Assembly: GCA_000145985.1 (NCBI GenBank)
Contig: CP002098.1
Span: 1,060,182-1,124,181, forward strand
DNA from: Ignisphaera aggregans DSM 17230
Lineage (GTDB): Archaea; Thermoproteota; Thermoprotei_A; Sulfolobales; Ignisphaeraceae
Reading direction: 5' to 3'
DNA length: 64,000 nucleotides
The notes beneath the pieces were generated by a model. That model made no database searches and was not told where the DNA came from. It saw only the letters and a list, made by a program, of their open reading frames with translations. Shown here piece by piece: positions 8,122 to 16,682 of the stretch (the stretch's first letter is position 1; each line of letters starts with the position of its first letter). Made by a program: the position numbers and the translations under genes.

Positions 8122-9933
8122 ATGAGATATTCCCCAATAGCTGTATTAATGATTATCACATTAATATTTTTATCGTTAATTCTAACAACTTTAGTAGTCC
8201 ATACAGAAGCTAAATCTGTTTTCAATATACGTACTGCAATAGTTCTTGCTGGTGTAGATGAGGAGCCTCTAATTAAACCATTCTATACTACTACATTAGG
8301 GAATATCACATTACAGATATCAGTATCGATTCTACATATCAATATTTCTAGTATTTATAAAGCTCTTAAGATGGTTGCCCGGATAAATAATGATGTTCCT
8401 GATTTTGTACATGAGTATCTAAGTAATATACACCCTGATTGGCATATAGAGTCTGTAGAGTGGGTTCGTGCAGATGAAGCTGAGGTAGCATTATATATAG
8501 AGCTTATGAATATCACTAAGAGCTATGATTATGTATTATTATTGTTCTATGCTCCCCCACAAAAGAATTCCATAAGGATATACTATATATCGCGTTATTT
8601 ACCAGAGTTAGAGAGGAGTATAGGATTTATAGGACTTACAGGTTTTGGTGGAAATACTAAGCTTTATTTTATAGATCTCTCAGCTATTCCAAGTAGGCAT
8701 CCAACACGTGAAGAGCCTATCTATATGATTGGAACTCATTTTAACTATACAAATAATCCCCCTCTATGGGATATAAATAGCTCTAAAATGCGTATAGATT
8801 TGATAACACGATATGTAGAGAACTATTTAAATCTATTAGTAGCAAGATTTGCTGCTTCCACAGTACCTTGGAGACCTTGGCACATTGTTAACATTACTAT
8901 TGTAGATTTCTCTAATGGTAATGGTGCTGAAAGAGTTCTTAAAATGCTTAGTCCTAGCACTATAACATATTACTTAAGTTCTATTAGTCCTTTAATCTCA
9001 TGGCATGTAGAGATCCATGTGGTGGAAGGAAATACAACCCCATTTAGATTAGCTCTAGAGAATGCTCTAAGATTTGGAGAGTTTCTTGCTCTTCAGTCTG
9101 AGGATCTTCAATCAATTCTTAGTCATAGCCCAGAGCTCGGAAGAGTAAGAGTAGAATCGACATATGTAGTAATCCCTGTGTATATATTTGTCCATAGTAT
9201 ACCCCTCCACATAACCTCTGGACGAGGAGCAATGAACTTTACCGGTGCAGCTTCTGACTTAGCAGTTGTTATAACAGTTCCTGGTTATGAAAATAGAATA
9301 GCTAAGATGGGACTTAATACAGCTATTGCACATGAGGTTGGGCATATGATTGGACTTGCCCATCCATTTATGGGTATAGATACTAAGAGAGGTCTTGTGA
9401 TAGACTGGAGTATGGATTTCCTAGTCACACCCATGAGCTATGCACCAACTATAGCTGGTTGGCTTGGAGGTCTTTTTTACTATGAGGCACAAGCACTATG
9501 TAGAGCACAGATAGCTCAAATATTAGAAACTGCAAAAAGACTTGGAATAATAATCTCAGATACTGATGTTGTTGGGATCTATAACGGTAAATGTATTGAT
9601 ATTGGCTTAGAAATTCAGAGAAAGATTCTATATAGAGTCTCTTATCCATATAGCTCAACTGTAACCATATCTCATACAATGCCCATAGCTATAAACTTCA
9701 CCATAACAAAAACTGTAGTAGAGCCAACAACTGAATATAGAACTGAGATACTTGAAAGAACTACAACAATCGAGAAAACTGTTACAACATCAGTACTATA
9801 CACAAAAACATTTACAACTGAAAGAACTGAGAGAATAACAACTATTGTACAAGATTGGATCACTACTACAGTAATCGCAATAGCATTACTATTAATAGGC
9901 TTTGCCACTGGCTATATAGCTAAAAAGAAATGA
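8122..9933 (+). CDS. Membrane-anchored extracellular metzincin-type metalloprotease
   Basis: A 603-residue secreted protein. An N-terminal signal/anchor helix spans residues 6-26. The large ectodomain has many N-glycosylation sequons. The zinc site is HEVGHMIGLAH at 404-414, the extended HExxHxxGxxH of metzincins, and TPMSYAP around 436-442 fits the Met-turn. A Thr-rich stalk (about 535-575) leads to a C-terminal transmembrane helix (about 580-599) ending in KKK. This is the usual architecture of archaeal S-layer-associated hydrolases: catalytic domain outside, Thr stalk, membrane anchor. No close family is recognised. It is monocistronic with a TATA-like element about 50 bases upstream. Confidence 0.8.
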   Translation: MRYSPIAVLMIITLIFLSLILTTLVVHTEAKSVFNIRTAIVLAGVDEEPLIKPFYTTTLGNITLQISVSILHINISSIYKALKMVARINNDVPDFVHEYLSNIHPDWHIESVEWVRADEAEVALYIELMNITKSYDYVLLLFYAPPQKNSIRIYYISRYLPELERSIGFIGLTGFGGNTKLYFIDLSAIPSRHPTREEPIYMIGTHFNYTNNPPLWDINSSKMRIDLITRYVENYLNLLVARFAASTVPWRPWHIVNITIVDFSNGNGAERVLKMLSPSTITYYLSSISPLISWHVEIHVVEGNTTPFRLALENALRFGEFLALQSEDLQSILSHSPELGRVRVESTYVVIPVYIFVHSIPLHITSGRGAMNFTGAASDLAVVITVPGYENRIAKMGLNTAIAHEVGHMIGLAHPFMGIDTKRGLVIDWSMDFLVTPMSYAPTIAGWLGGLFYYEAQALCRAQIAQILETAKRLGIIISDTDVVGIYNGKCIDIGLEIQRKILYRVSYPYSSTVTISHTMPIAINFTITKTVVEPTTEYRTEILERTTTIEKTVTTSVLYTKTFTTERTERITTIVQDWITTTVIAIALLLIGFATGYIAKKK

Positions 9934-10675
9934 ATAGATTTAAAAAATATATCTCCTAAGCATTATTTCTTCAAAACTTTGCTCCACATCAACTCATCCG
10001 GGATCATCAGATCTGAAAAGAAATCCTTAGCTTTGCTACAAAATACAAACAAGTTGTTAACATTGCTTTCTGAGGGATTTTATATATCACTAAGGGATTC
10101 TTAAGAGTTGAAATTTGATGATGATGTAGAATACAACAGATATTGAAGATAGACTGATAAAGTATCCATATTTGCATTGCTATAAAACTACTACACAACA
10201 TCTAGAAAATTCTCCAAACCCATAACACTAACCCCTTAGGATATAAACTACGAAGAACTTTAATAGCTTACTCATCACCAATATATGTATTCCCTCTCAT
10301 ATTCATTACGTATAGTATAAAACAAATAAAAGAATACAAACACTATGTCCATCATAAAACAATTATATGCATATTTTGTGGTGAGTCTGAGGAGATTTGA
10401 ACATATGACCATCGGCTTAGAGGGTTCGATCAAGCATATCACACATTTCAGTATCTGACAAAAGATAGTATTATATAATTGATTTTCCTCCTGCTTTATG
10501 AAATCTACTATAAGTATAGATGACCATTTTATAGAATACCTAGAGAAAATCTTTAAAAGGGTTTCATGGGTAAAGTTGCTGGTGTTCTTCTAAAAGTTTT
10601 AATTCTTAGATTATAATTTAGGGGTTAGAGTTAGTATTAATGTTAAATTTAATCTCTTTGCTAAGGTGTATTTAG
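9934..10675. other. Gene-poor left margin of the accessory island
   Basis: This AT-rich stretch of 742 bases has no convincing coding sequence. Its only recognisable content is a decayed tRNA 3' half at 10379-10424. A TATA-like run near 10549-10560 might serve the PaREP1 remnant downstream. A 64-codon frame at 10007-10201 on the minus strand has no protein-like features. Confidence 0.5.
10379..10424 (-). repeat. Decayed tRNA-Arg 3'-half copy, putative attachment-site scar
   Basis: On the minus strand this reads as anticodon loop, variable region, T-arm, acceptor strand and CCA of a tRNA. Compared without gaps with the intact tRNA-Arg(UCU) gene at 21978-22055, about 73% of positions over 52 bases agree, and most differences are transitions. 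Conserved blocks include TCTAAGCCG, GGTC and TTCAAAT/TTCGAAT, plus the CCA and the bases just after it. No 5' half of a tRNA is present. A same-orientation 3'-half copy is the standard product of integration into a tRNA gene. Confidence 0.6.
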
Positions 10676-11211
10676 GTGGGGAGTGGATTTCGACAAGAGG
10701 AATTCGAAATAATTTCCATAGCCATACCTAGAACTCTTATTGAGCAGTTGAAGGCTTTGCATATAGATATAGAGTCTGAGATTATTGATTTTCTTCTACA
10801 GAGATATAGACTAGACCCTAGTGAAGAAGTTGAGATTAGAATTAAGCTTGCAAGAATGTATCTTGAGGAGGGTAGAAGCATTGTAGAGAAGACCCTATTC
10901 AAGCAAGTGAAAAGTTGTATAAAGCTGCTGAGGAATGTGTTAAAGCTTTAGCCATATATCTCAAGATAGAGGTTTTGAAGAGTGTTGAAGAGAGAGGTAG
11001 GTGGACTGTTACAGATATTCTTAGAGCAGTTAACGAATTGACTAAAGCTATAGGTTCTTGGATTCTTGATGCATGGGATCATGCATGGGTTCTACATGTA
11101 TGGGGATTCCATGAAGCTAAGCTTGGAAGTATAGATGTAGAAGCCAGAATGCCTTATATCGAGAAACTCGTAAAATTCACAGAGGAGAGAATATCTAAAC
11201 AAAACATATAG
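10676..11211 (+). pseudogene. PaREP1-family protein, frameshifted
   Basis: PaREP1/PaREP8 proteins are a crenarchaeal multigene family of unknown function, mostly helical. The first part (GTG start at 10676) contains the N-terminal helices with ARMYLEEG. The second part, in another frame, continues KLYKAAEECVKALAIY, then a segment with AIGSWILDAWDHAW and LHVWGFHEAKL, which is characteristic. Adding one base near 10890 joins them as PIQASEKLYKAAEE. As it stands the gene is broken unless translated by frameshifting. It is the first recognisable gene inside the left border of the island. Confidence 0.75.
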
Positions 11212-11295
11212 AGCTTTGCAACACATTGAGAATTCTTAGCTAGATTCAAGAATTTGATAAACCTCCTCACCAATTTACAATAATATATCTGAGGA

Positions 11296-11664
11296 CCGCG
11301 GTGGATGGGGTACAATGGTTGTATTGCTCATACATACATAGTAGGTCGAGACACGTACTGGGAGAGAGTTCTAGGCGATGTTGTTGAGGCCATTAAAACT
11401 GAGCTTAATCACATGAAGCCCAGTACGCCAGTGAAGCACTAAATTTAGTTCCCCATAAATATCTTGTGAAGAAAGGCTATCCTGGCTACCTACATCTAAC
11501 TGGCCACCCAATAGGCGAATTCTACAAACCGGTTATAGCAGAGTTCATAGACTATAGTCTCGAGGAAGACAGGTGTTCGGGTAGAACTTCATGTATTGGT
11601 AACTATCCTGAGATATAAAGTTCTTACAGAGTATCGCAGGAAGATACTAAGCTACTACTTTTAA
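11296..11664 (+). pseudogene. Remnant of an M24-family peptidase (decayed paralogue of the gene at 14803-15966)
   Basis: This matches the C-terminal half of the intact M24 peptidase on the opposite strand at 14803-15966. Recognisable blocks are WMGYNGCIAHTYIVG, YWERVLGDVVEAI, GYPGYLHLTGHPIGEFYKPV and VRVELHVLV followed by VLTEYRRK. They fall in three frames, with stops and an internal deletion that removes the region of the first metal-binding Glu. The N-terminal half is missing. It is followed 54 bases later by an acetyltransferase remnant, the same order as in the intact copy. Confidence 0.85.
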
Positions 11665-11717
11665 TCAGCTCAAGCAGTATATGTTAATTAAAGTGCTGAG
11701 ATGTAAGGTGTTGTGTT

Positions 11718-12550
11718 GTGGGTAGGGTGCTTAAGCTGAAGGATACTGAGCTTATGGCTGGAGAATGGCCTTTGAATGCATTGGCAAGATTCTGTAGGGG
11801 GAACCCACTCTCAGTACACTGCTACGCTTTCTACTATCTCACGCATGAACCCTATAGAACAGAGATCGTGCTAGTAGCTTCAGGTAAATGCTGTTGAGTC
11901 GTACTCGCTTATACGGTATGACAGTAGATTCATGATGATGGATATCTATGAGATCCACATATGGAGTCCAGCTATGGAAGTCGTGACAGAGATAAGCACA
12001 CCCGATAGGAGAGTGGATATACAGCTATACAATAGTACTCCAAATGATATAGAGCTAGTGTTCAAACACTTCAAGAGCCCAGGTTTCAAAGAGTTTCAAG
12101 TCGGGGAATTCCATGATATGATATGATATGCATCCACGAGAGCTTTAAGCCGAGTTCTCTTGAGGGGCTGGCTGTGAAGCTGGGAGAAGAACATGCATCT
12201 CTGTATAGGGATTTGGACTAGAGAGAGTTATTGGAATAAGTGTTGAGGAGGCTCGGGAAATCCTCAAAACATATTTACACTATGGTGTGATAGTTGATGG
12301 TGTTCTTGTCTCCATAGTTGCGAGCTATATAACCCTTCCATGGGTATATATAATAGGTGGTGTGTTTACTAGAGAGAAGTATAGGGAGAGAGGCTATGCC
12401 AAGGCAGTAGTCTCAGCGATAACAAGGAAAGCATTATCTTCAGGAGCTGTAGTGGGTCTCCACGTGGAGGTGGGTAACGAGCCCACTAAAAGAGTTTATA
12501 AAACTCTTGGCTATCGGGTCGCTAGGACTAGAACGTGGATTTTTGCGTAA
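11718..12550 (+). pseudogene. GNAT-family acetyltransferase, multiply frameshifted
   Basis: An N-terminal block (VGRVLKLKDTEL, then NPLSVHCYAFYYL) starts at a GTG at 11718. A frameshift near 11885 leads into VESYSLIRYDSRFMMMDIYEI. A short gatat repeat near 12113-12128 goes with another frame loss, and further stops follow. The C-terminal GNAT core is still open at 12287-12550, with REKYRERGYAKAV (acetyl-CoA-binding R-x-x-G-x-A motif) and the family-typical VEVGNEPTKRVYKTLGYR. Substrate is unknown. A shorter remnant of a paralogue lies downstream of the intact M24 gene at 14588-14740. Confidence 0.8.
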
Positions 12551-12660
12551 TAGATGAGATATCTCATTTTGAGAGTATTGAGGATTTTTTGGTGTAGCTC
12601 AGAGATAAACAGTTAGTCTTATACTGCTGAGCTAACATATACTATTCTTAGGGATAGCTT

Positions 12661-12906
12661 GTGAGGACTATACTGAAGGTTGGTAAGAAGGGTGTTATAG
12701 TGCTCCCAAAAGCGTTTCGCGAGAAGATTGGTATTGAGGAGGGTGATGAAGTATTAGTAGAGGTTGTTAATGATACTATTGTTTTAAAGCCTTTAAAACC
12801 TCGTATAGTTGATATAGATCCGAATATGGTTAGCTCAATTCTTGCTGAAGAGAGAGGTGAGTGGGAGGAGAGGTTAGATAGAGCTGTCAAAGAGATTAGC
12901 TCTTGA
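12661..12906 (+). CDS. VapB-type antitoxin (SpoVT/AbrB domain)
   Basis: An 81-residue protein starting at GTG. Residues 1-45 form an AbrB-type swapped-hairpin DNA-binding domain with GKKGVIVLPKAFREKIG and GDEVLVEV. A charged C-terminal tail (about 55-81) would wrap the toxin. The stop overlaps the following PIN-domain gene by four bases, the usual VapBC arrangement. Such antitoxins normally autorepress their own promoter; no operator was defined here. Confidence 0.85.
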   Translation: MRTILKVGKKGVIVLPKAFREKIGIEEGDEVLVEVVNDTIVLKPLKPRIVDIDPNMVSSILAEERGEWEERLDRAVKEISS

Positions 12907-13352
12907 TACAAACATATCTAGTGAAGTATATCGTTGCAAAGTCTCTATATGGAGAGTTTATTGAAGATCTCTTTTCGAGATCCAGACGAGGTGAATTAGA
13001 GCTCTATGTATCTACAGTAACACTGGCTGAGATATTCTATGCTGCATCTAGGATCTATAGTGTAGCTGGTGTTGAAGATCCTAATAGAGAAGCAGAAAAC
13101 TTTGTTAAATGGATTACACTTAGGGCTAAACCTGTTAACATCGATTTTCAGCTAGCTAAAACAGCAGGAGAACTCAAGAAGAAACTTAGAATAGCACTAC
13201 CAGACTGCTTCGTCATTGCATTAGCCATAAATATAGGTGGCAACGCCCTATTTAAGAAAGTTGAACGTGAGATGCTGGGCATTGAAGACAGACTTAGAGG
13301 ACTTGGTGTGATATTCGCTGAAGACTATATAAAGAGTGGTCATACAGGGTAG
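12903..13352 (+). CDS. VapC-type PIN-domain toxin, probably frameshifted near its start
   Basis: PIN-domain RNase-like toxin of a VapBC pair. As called from the TTG at 12903 it gives 149 residues with LAEIFYAASRIY (second acidic position) and LPDCFVIALA (third). The expected N-terminal LDTN motif with the first catalytic Asp is absent from this frame. It is encoded in the adjacent frame at 12899-12916 as ALDTNI, directly followed by the toxin frame LVKYIVA. Removing one T at 12917 fuses them into ALDTNILVKYIV. The toxin is therefore probably inactive or dependent on frame repair. The upstream frame has only weak start candidates (for example CTG at 12884). Confidence 0.7.
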   Translation: MIQTYLVKYIVAKSLYGEFIEDLFSRSRRGELELYVSTVTLAEIFYAASRIYSVAGVEDPNREAENFVKWITLRAKPVNIDFQLAKTAGELKKKLRIALPDCFVIALAINIGGNALFKKVEREMLGIEDRLRGLGVIFAEDYIKSGHTG

Positions 13353-13387
13353 AGGCATTCACTCTGATTCTTCTCTCACTGCTCTGT

Positions 13388-14170
13388 TTATGATCCAGAG
13401 CTGGGTGAACTTCGAAGCAGACCATTTAATCTAAGGTATTCAATTAGTGACACAGTGTTGAACATTTTATTTTCAAAGTATTTGCTAACGGCGCCGGCGA
13501 ACCTAGATCTACTGGTTCTCACCACAGTGGATAGTCCTAGTTCACGTGATAAATAACCTTGGGGACACAGCGTATCTATCAACTCTTCCTCTTCCTCCTC
13601 AGACAACCCTATATTGTTCAATCTAAGTAGTCCGTGTATCAGCTCGTGGATCAGCACATCTAAGACATGTCTAATATCTAGATTCCTCCTAGTAAATACT
13701 ATTGTAACCACATACTCACCACAGAGGTCGTATAAAGCCATACTACCATAGCTCCCCCAACCAGGGTTATAAGCTAGTAGAACATAGATTTCTTTGAATT
13801 GTTTACCGTTGCCTAGAACCTTAGCTAGCAGATCATTTATTCTATCACTCATATCAATATATAGATTAGTCAATTCAACACTCTGTTTCTTCAAGAAATC
13901 CTCCAGTAACACCCATTTATAGACCTCTATACTGTCGAGTTCACCAATGATATCGTTGATGTCACTACTCCTGGATCTACCTATTACAGCTTCGAATAAA
14001 TCTCTCCACAGATTATTCTCATTGATAACAGAGCCTATGTATAGTAGTTTCGACATTGGGCCGTAGAATAGGGAGTACAGTGGATAGCTGCGGAAGAAGG
14101 GAGCATAGTATATATTGTAGAGTATCGCAGTCAAGTGAGCTATTTTAGAGACAATAACTCTAATACTCAC
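13388..14170 (-). CDS. Putative zincin-like metalloprotease, unknown family
   Basis: A 260-residue protein that I cannot assign to a named family. The clear feature is HELIHG in VLIHELIHGLL near residue 190, an HExxH zinc-binding helix, followed by an acidic stretch (LSEEEEEELIDTLC) that could supply a third ligand. There is no obvious signal peptide, though the first 45 residues are hydrophobic and aromatic. It is intact although its neighbours are broken. It converges with vapC. Peptidase activity is inferred only from the motif. Confidence 0.6.
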   Translation of the reverse strand: MSIRVIVSKIAHLTAILYNIYYAPFFRSYPLYSLFYGPMSKLLYIGSVINENNLWRDLFEAVIGRSRSSDINDIIGELDSIEVYKWVLLEDFLKKQSVELTNLYIDMSDRINDLLAKVLGNGKQFKEIYVLLAYNPGWGSYGSMALYDLCGEYVVTIVFTRRNLDIRHVLDVLIHELIHGLLRLNNIGLSEEEEEELIDTLCPQGYLSRELGLSTVVRTSRSRFAGAVSKYFENKMFNTVSLIEYLRLNGLLRSSPSSGS

Positions 14171-14240
14171 TAAACCACCTTAGAGTTAAAGCAATAGCTC
14201 AGCTTAATAACGTTGCGCTAAATACTACGATGCAAATGAT

Positions 14241-14483
14241 ATGTATTTTCAATACCTTCTTTATAGCTATTACATTATGAAGAATATCTTTAATGTAGTA
14301 ATACTGCCCTACAGCTACCTTGAGTACTACTATGACTATGTTCCATGCTATATACCTCTCAACATTAGTGAGAGTATGGAAAATGCGATTACAGCCTTGT
14401 CAAGTCCTGATTCGTCGGCTACTAAGGCATTTATTGAAAAACATGCACAGAGAAGACACCACTACTTTGTGAAGCATAGGTGA
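14241..14483 (+). CDS. Short reading frame of unknown significance
   Basis: An 80-codon frame. The first third is rich in Tyr, Phe and Ile. The C-terminal part, SMENAITALSS then AFIEKHAQRRHHYFVKHR, looks more protein-like and could be the tail of a degraded larger gene. No family is recognised. It sits in a region of remnants between the zincin gene and the acetyltransferase fragment. Confidence 0.25.
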   Translation: MYFQYLLYSYYIMKNIFNVVILPYSYLEYYYDYVPCYIPLNISESMENAITALSSPDSSATKAFIEKHAQRRHHYFVKHR

Positions 14484-14587
14484 TGGAAGTCTGTGTGCCT
14501 GATCGTAGCCGAAGGTTTACTCGGCTTACTGGCCTCAGCATCTCCATTCGCCAGGTTTAGACAAATTCAAATTAAGTATTTTAACAT

Positions 14588-14740
14588 CAAATCTCAGTTC
14601 TATCAGGCTCGTATGTAAGGTAGTAAAACGGTATAACAATGTGCTGATAAGGGATTCTCCTTATAAAGCCCTGTCAACACATCCATGGGCCACCACCTAG
14701 ATGCAAGCACCGTGTCCCTCAGCTTAAACACGGTACTCAT
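14588..14740 (-). pseudogene. N-terminal remnant of a GNAT-like acetyltransferase (second copy)
   Basis: The frame from the ATG at 14740 reads MSTVFKLRDTVLASRWWPMD, then NPLSAHCY. After one frame change it continues FYYLTYEPDRTEI and stops. This matches the N-terminus of the acetyltransferase remnant at 11718 (VLKLKDTEL, NPLSVHCYAFYYL, EPYRTEI). Only about 50 residues survive, with no GNAT core. It lies 62 bases beyond the stop of the intact M24 gene on the same strand, reproducing the M24-acetyltransferase order of the other copy in inverted orientation. Confidence 0.75.
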
Positions 14741-14802
14741 AATCCATACACTCCTTACTTTCCCTGTCCATTACATATTGATAGTGTTAGCCGAAAATCT
14801 TG

Positions 14803-15966
14803 CTAATTGAAAAGCCTCCTATGATACTCTGTGAGAATCTGATGTCCATGGCTGGTTATCAGTATGTGGGGCTCTACCCGTACACCGCCCTTCCCCGGTA
14901 GGTACACAGCTGGTTCGTATGCAAACACCATGCCTGGCTCCAGCTTATACTCTATGAAGCCTGCTATGACAGGTTTGTAGAACCCTCCTATAGGGTGCCC
15001 AGTTAGATGTGGGTAATCCAGGTAGCCGCGGCTTTGAAGGAATTTACGTGGGGCTTCATCTAAAATCCTTACGGGAATGCCAGGTTTCACGTATTCAAGC
15101 CCAGTCCTGATAGCTTCAACCACATCTTCGAGGACTCTCTGCCAATACTCGTTTTGGCCCACTATGAATGTGTAGGCTATACAGCCATCATAACCCATCC
15201 ACATTGGCCCCAGGTCAACAACCACAGGGTCTCCAGGACTAATCCTGCGAGCCGATGTCTTCGCATGGGGTGTTGCAGTTCTCGGACCTGAGACCACCAT
15301 TGTTGTAAACCACCTATCAACAATACCATTCTCATCAAGTACTTTATCAACTATTGCTGCAACCTCACATTCACGTATTCCAGGTCTTAAAACCTCCTCT
15401 ACAGCCTGTAGAGCTTTAGAAGCAGTATCAGATATCCACCTGATTATAGGTAGTTCTTCCTCGAAAGACTTATCGAAAACATCTACCAACACCTCAGTAG
15501 CATCAACAACCCCCACACCCTGCGAGCACAACCTCTTGATAAGGTCGGCGTATAGAAAGGATAGCCTATTACGCCCCCATGCCTTATTTATACCTACAAT
15601 AGGCTTCTCGGTCTCCCTATACTCTCTAAGCACATTCACTATCCTCCCAATCAGCTCTTCTAGAGTGAAATTCTCTACCAGCACTACATTCCAAGGACTC
15701 TCACTCACAGCTTCAGCCAATAGATTCATATCCAGCTCGTTCACATAACCTCCGTAGCAGTAATGTGTACACGTACTACATATCTTCATACCATTCCTGC
15801 TTACCGCTATAGCTATGGGGCCATACCTACATGGAGCAAAATTTGTATAGTATAGGTATGGAAAGTTGCTAAGGCTTGGTGCTCTGAAAAACTGATTTGT
15901 TGTAATAGCAAAATATCTACTAACATCATCATTACTACCCCTTCCCACAGATGCCACCATCGGCAT
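14803..15966 (-). CDS. M24-family metallopeptidase (Xaa-Pro aminopeptidase-like)
   Basis: A 387-residue pita-bread-fold peptidase with an N-terminal creatinase/prolidase-like domain (about 1-165) and a catalytic domain. All five metal ligands are present: Asp251 (VVVDLG), Asp260 (GYDGC), His324 (LTGHPIGG), Glu351 (FAYEPAV) and Glu365 (VRVEPHI). The ATG at 15966 gives a full-length protein. The same frame is open further upstream only to about 16060, where it meets a fragment of integrase sequence. It is intact while its paralogue at 11296-11664 is degraded. Base composition looks richer in G+C than core genes in the window. Confidence 0.85.
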   Translation of the reverse strand: MPMVASVGRGSNDDVSRYFAITTNQFFRAPSLSNFPYLYYTNFAPCRYGPIAIAVSRNGMKICSTCTHYCYGGYVNELDMNLLAEAVSESPWNVVLVENFTLEELIGRIVNVLREYRETEKPIVGINKAWGRNRLSFLYADLIKRLCSQGVGVVDATEVLVDVFDKSFEEELPIIRWISDTASKALQAVEEVLRPGIRECEVAAIVDKVLDENGIVDRWFTTMVVSGPRTATPHAKTSARRISPGDPVVVDLGPMWMGYDGCIAYTFIVGQNEYWQRVLEDVVEAIRTGLEYVKPGIPVRILDEAPRKFLQSRGYLDYPHLTGHPIGGFYKPVIAGFIEYKLEPGMVFAYEPAVYLPGKGGVRVEPHILITSHGHQILTEYHRRLFN

Positions 15967-16039
15967 ACCTCTAGATGCAATAGCTCTAATGAAGTTATCA
16001 GCACTTGGAACTTGAACATATCTACCATGACACAGTTTA

Positions 16040-16214
16040 CGTAGCGGGTCTTGTGATTATTTTTGAGAAATTCAAACATCTTTTTAACATCATCGAGATT
16101 TATTGGATATGGCCTTACATCGAGTTTATAGCTTCTTGAGAGCACTACCTACATTATCCAGCCGAGAACCTCTGAAGAGATCCTTCTCTTATGATATAGA
16201 TACTGAAAGACTCT
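16040..16214 (-). pseudogene. Fragment of an archaeal tyrosine integrase (middle region)
   Basis: The frame from 16214 reads RVFQYLYHKRRISSEVLGWIM, interrupted by a TAG, then VVLSRSYKLDVRPYPINLDD followed by VKKMFEFLKNN. This resembles the stretch just before the catalytic domain of crenarchaeal tyrosine recombinases, recalled from family sequences and not searched. The sequence then dissolves into the 5' end of the M24 gene. The catalytic Arg, His and Tyr regions are not present. It is on the same strand as the integrase N-terminal piece next to the tRNA at 21700-21901. Confidence 0.55.
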
Positions 16215-16682
16215 CAGGAAAGTAAAGCTATAGAGCCTCCAAATCCATAGACTTGCTACAACCTGTTATAGCCATAAGCTGAGAATGCTACGAAATCATC
16301 AGAGATTGTTTCTAGTGGTATCTTTCAGTCTTTTCTAATTGTTTCGATTACAAAAGTTAGAGCAACTTATAAAGGGAAACGACATATACTCAGGTATCGC
16401 AATATCGGGATGATTCTGATGAGCTTCACCTCTCCGCGGTGCTTCATCTCTTTCAACCTCTTCTTACCGATTCCCTGCCTCGTCTTGCTCTATCCGTCTC
16501 TACCCTACAGGATCAGCCCAGAAGAATACTCAAAGTAAGTGCTTATCTGTTGCGTCGCCGTGCTTCGAGATTTTCTCATTTATCGAGATTCTGCTGAAGA
16601 TCTCCGGAGCCGGTGAAGAGAGAGAAAATGGTGTTGAAGTGGTTGGGTCTGTTCTCCTCTTGGTGCTGGTCGGCAGAGGTGC
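16215..16682. other. Gap without recognisable genes
   Basis: About 470 bases separate the integrase fragment from the membrane protein gene. From roughly 16400 the composition shifts to higher G+C than the flanking DNA. A frame around 16260-16340 on the minus strand reads LETISDDFVAFSAYGYNRL and may be a gene remnant, but I cannot place it. No RNA gene or repeat seen. Confidence 0.4.

Noticed and set aside
10108-10150. C-box-like ATGATGA followed by CTGA
   Set aside because: Only about 35 bases separate the boxes and no D' or C' pair is present, so it does not fit a C/D sRNA.
10007-10201. 64-codon frame on the minus strand
   Set aside because: No ribosome site, no protein-like composition, and it lies in gene-poor AT-rich DNA.
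15813-16145. A 110-codon minus-strand frame as one protein
   Set aside because: Only its first part is meaningful, as an integrase fragment. The rest reads the M24 gene out of frame.
14803-16145. M24 gene extended upstream through a frameshift to 16145
   Set aside because: The upstream sequence is better explained as an integrase fragment, and the ATG at 15966 already gives a full-length M24 protein.
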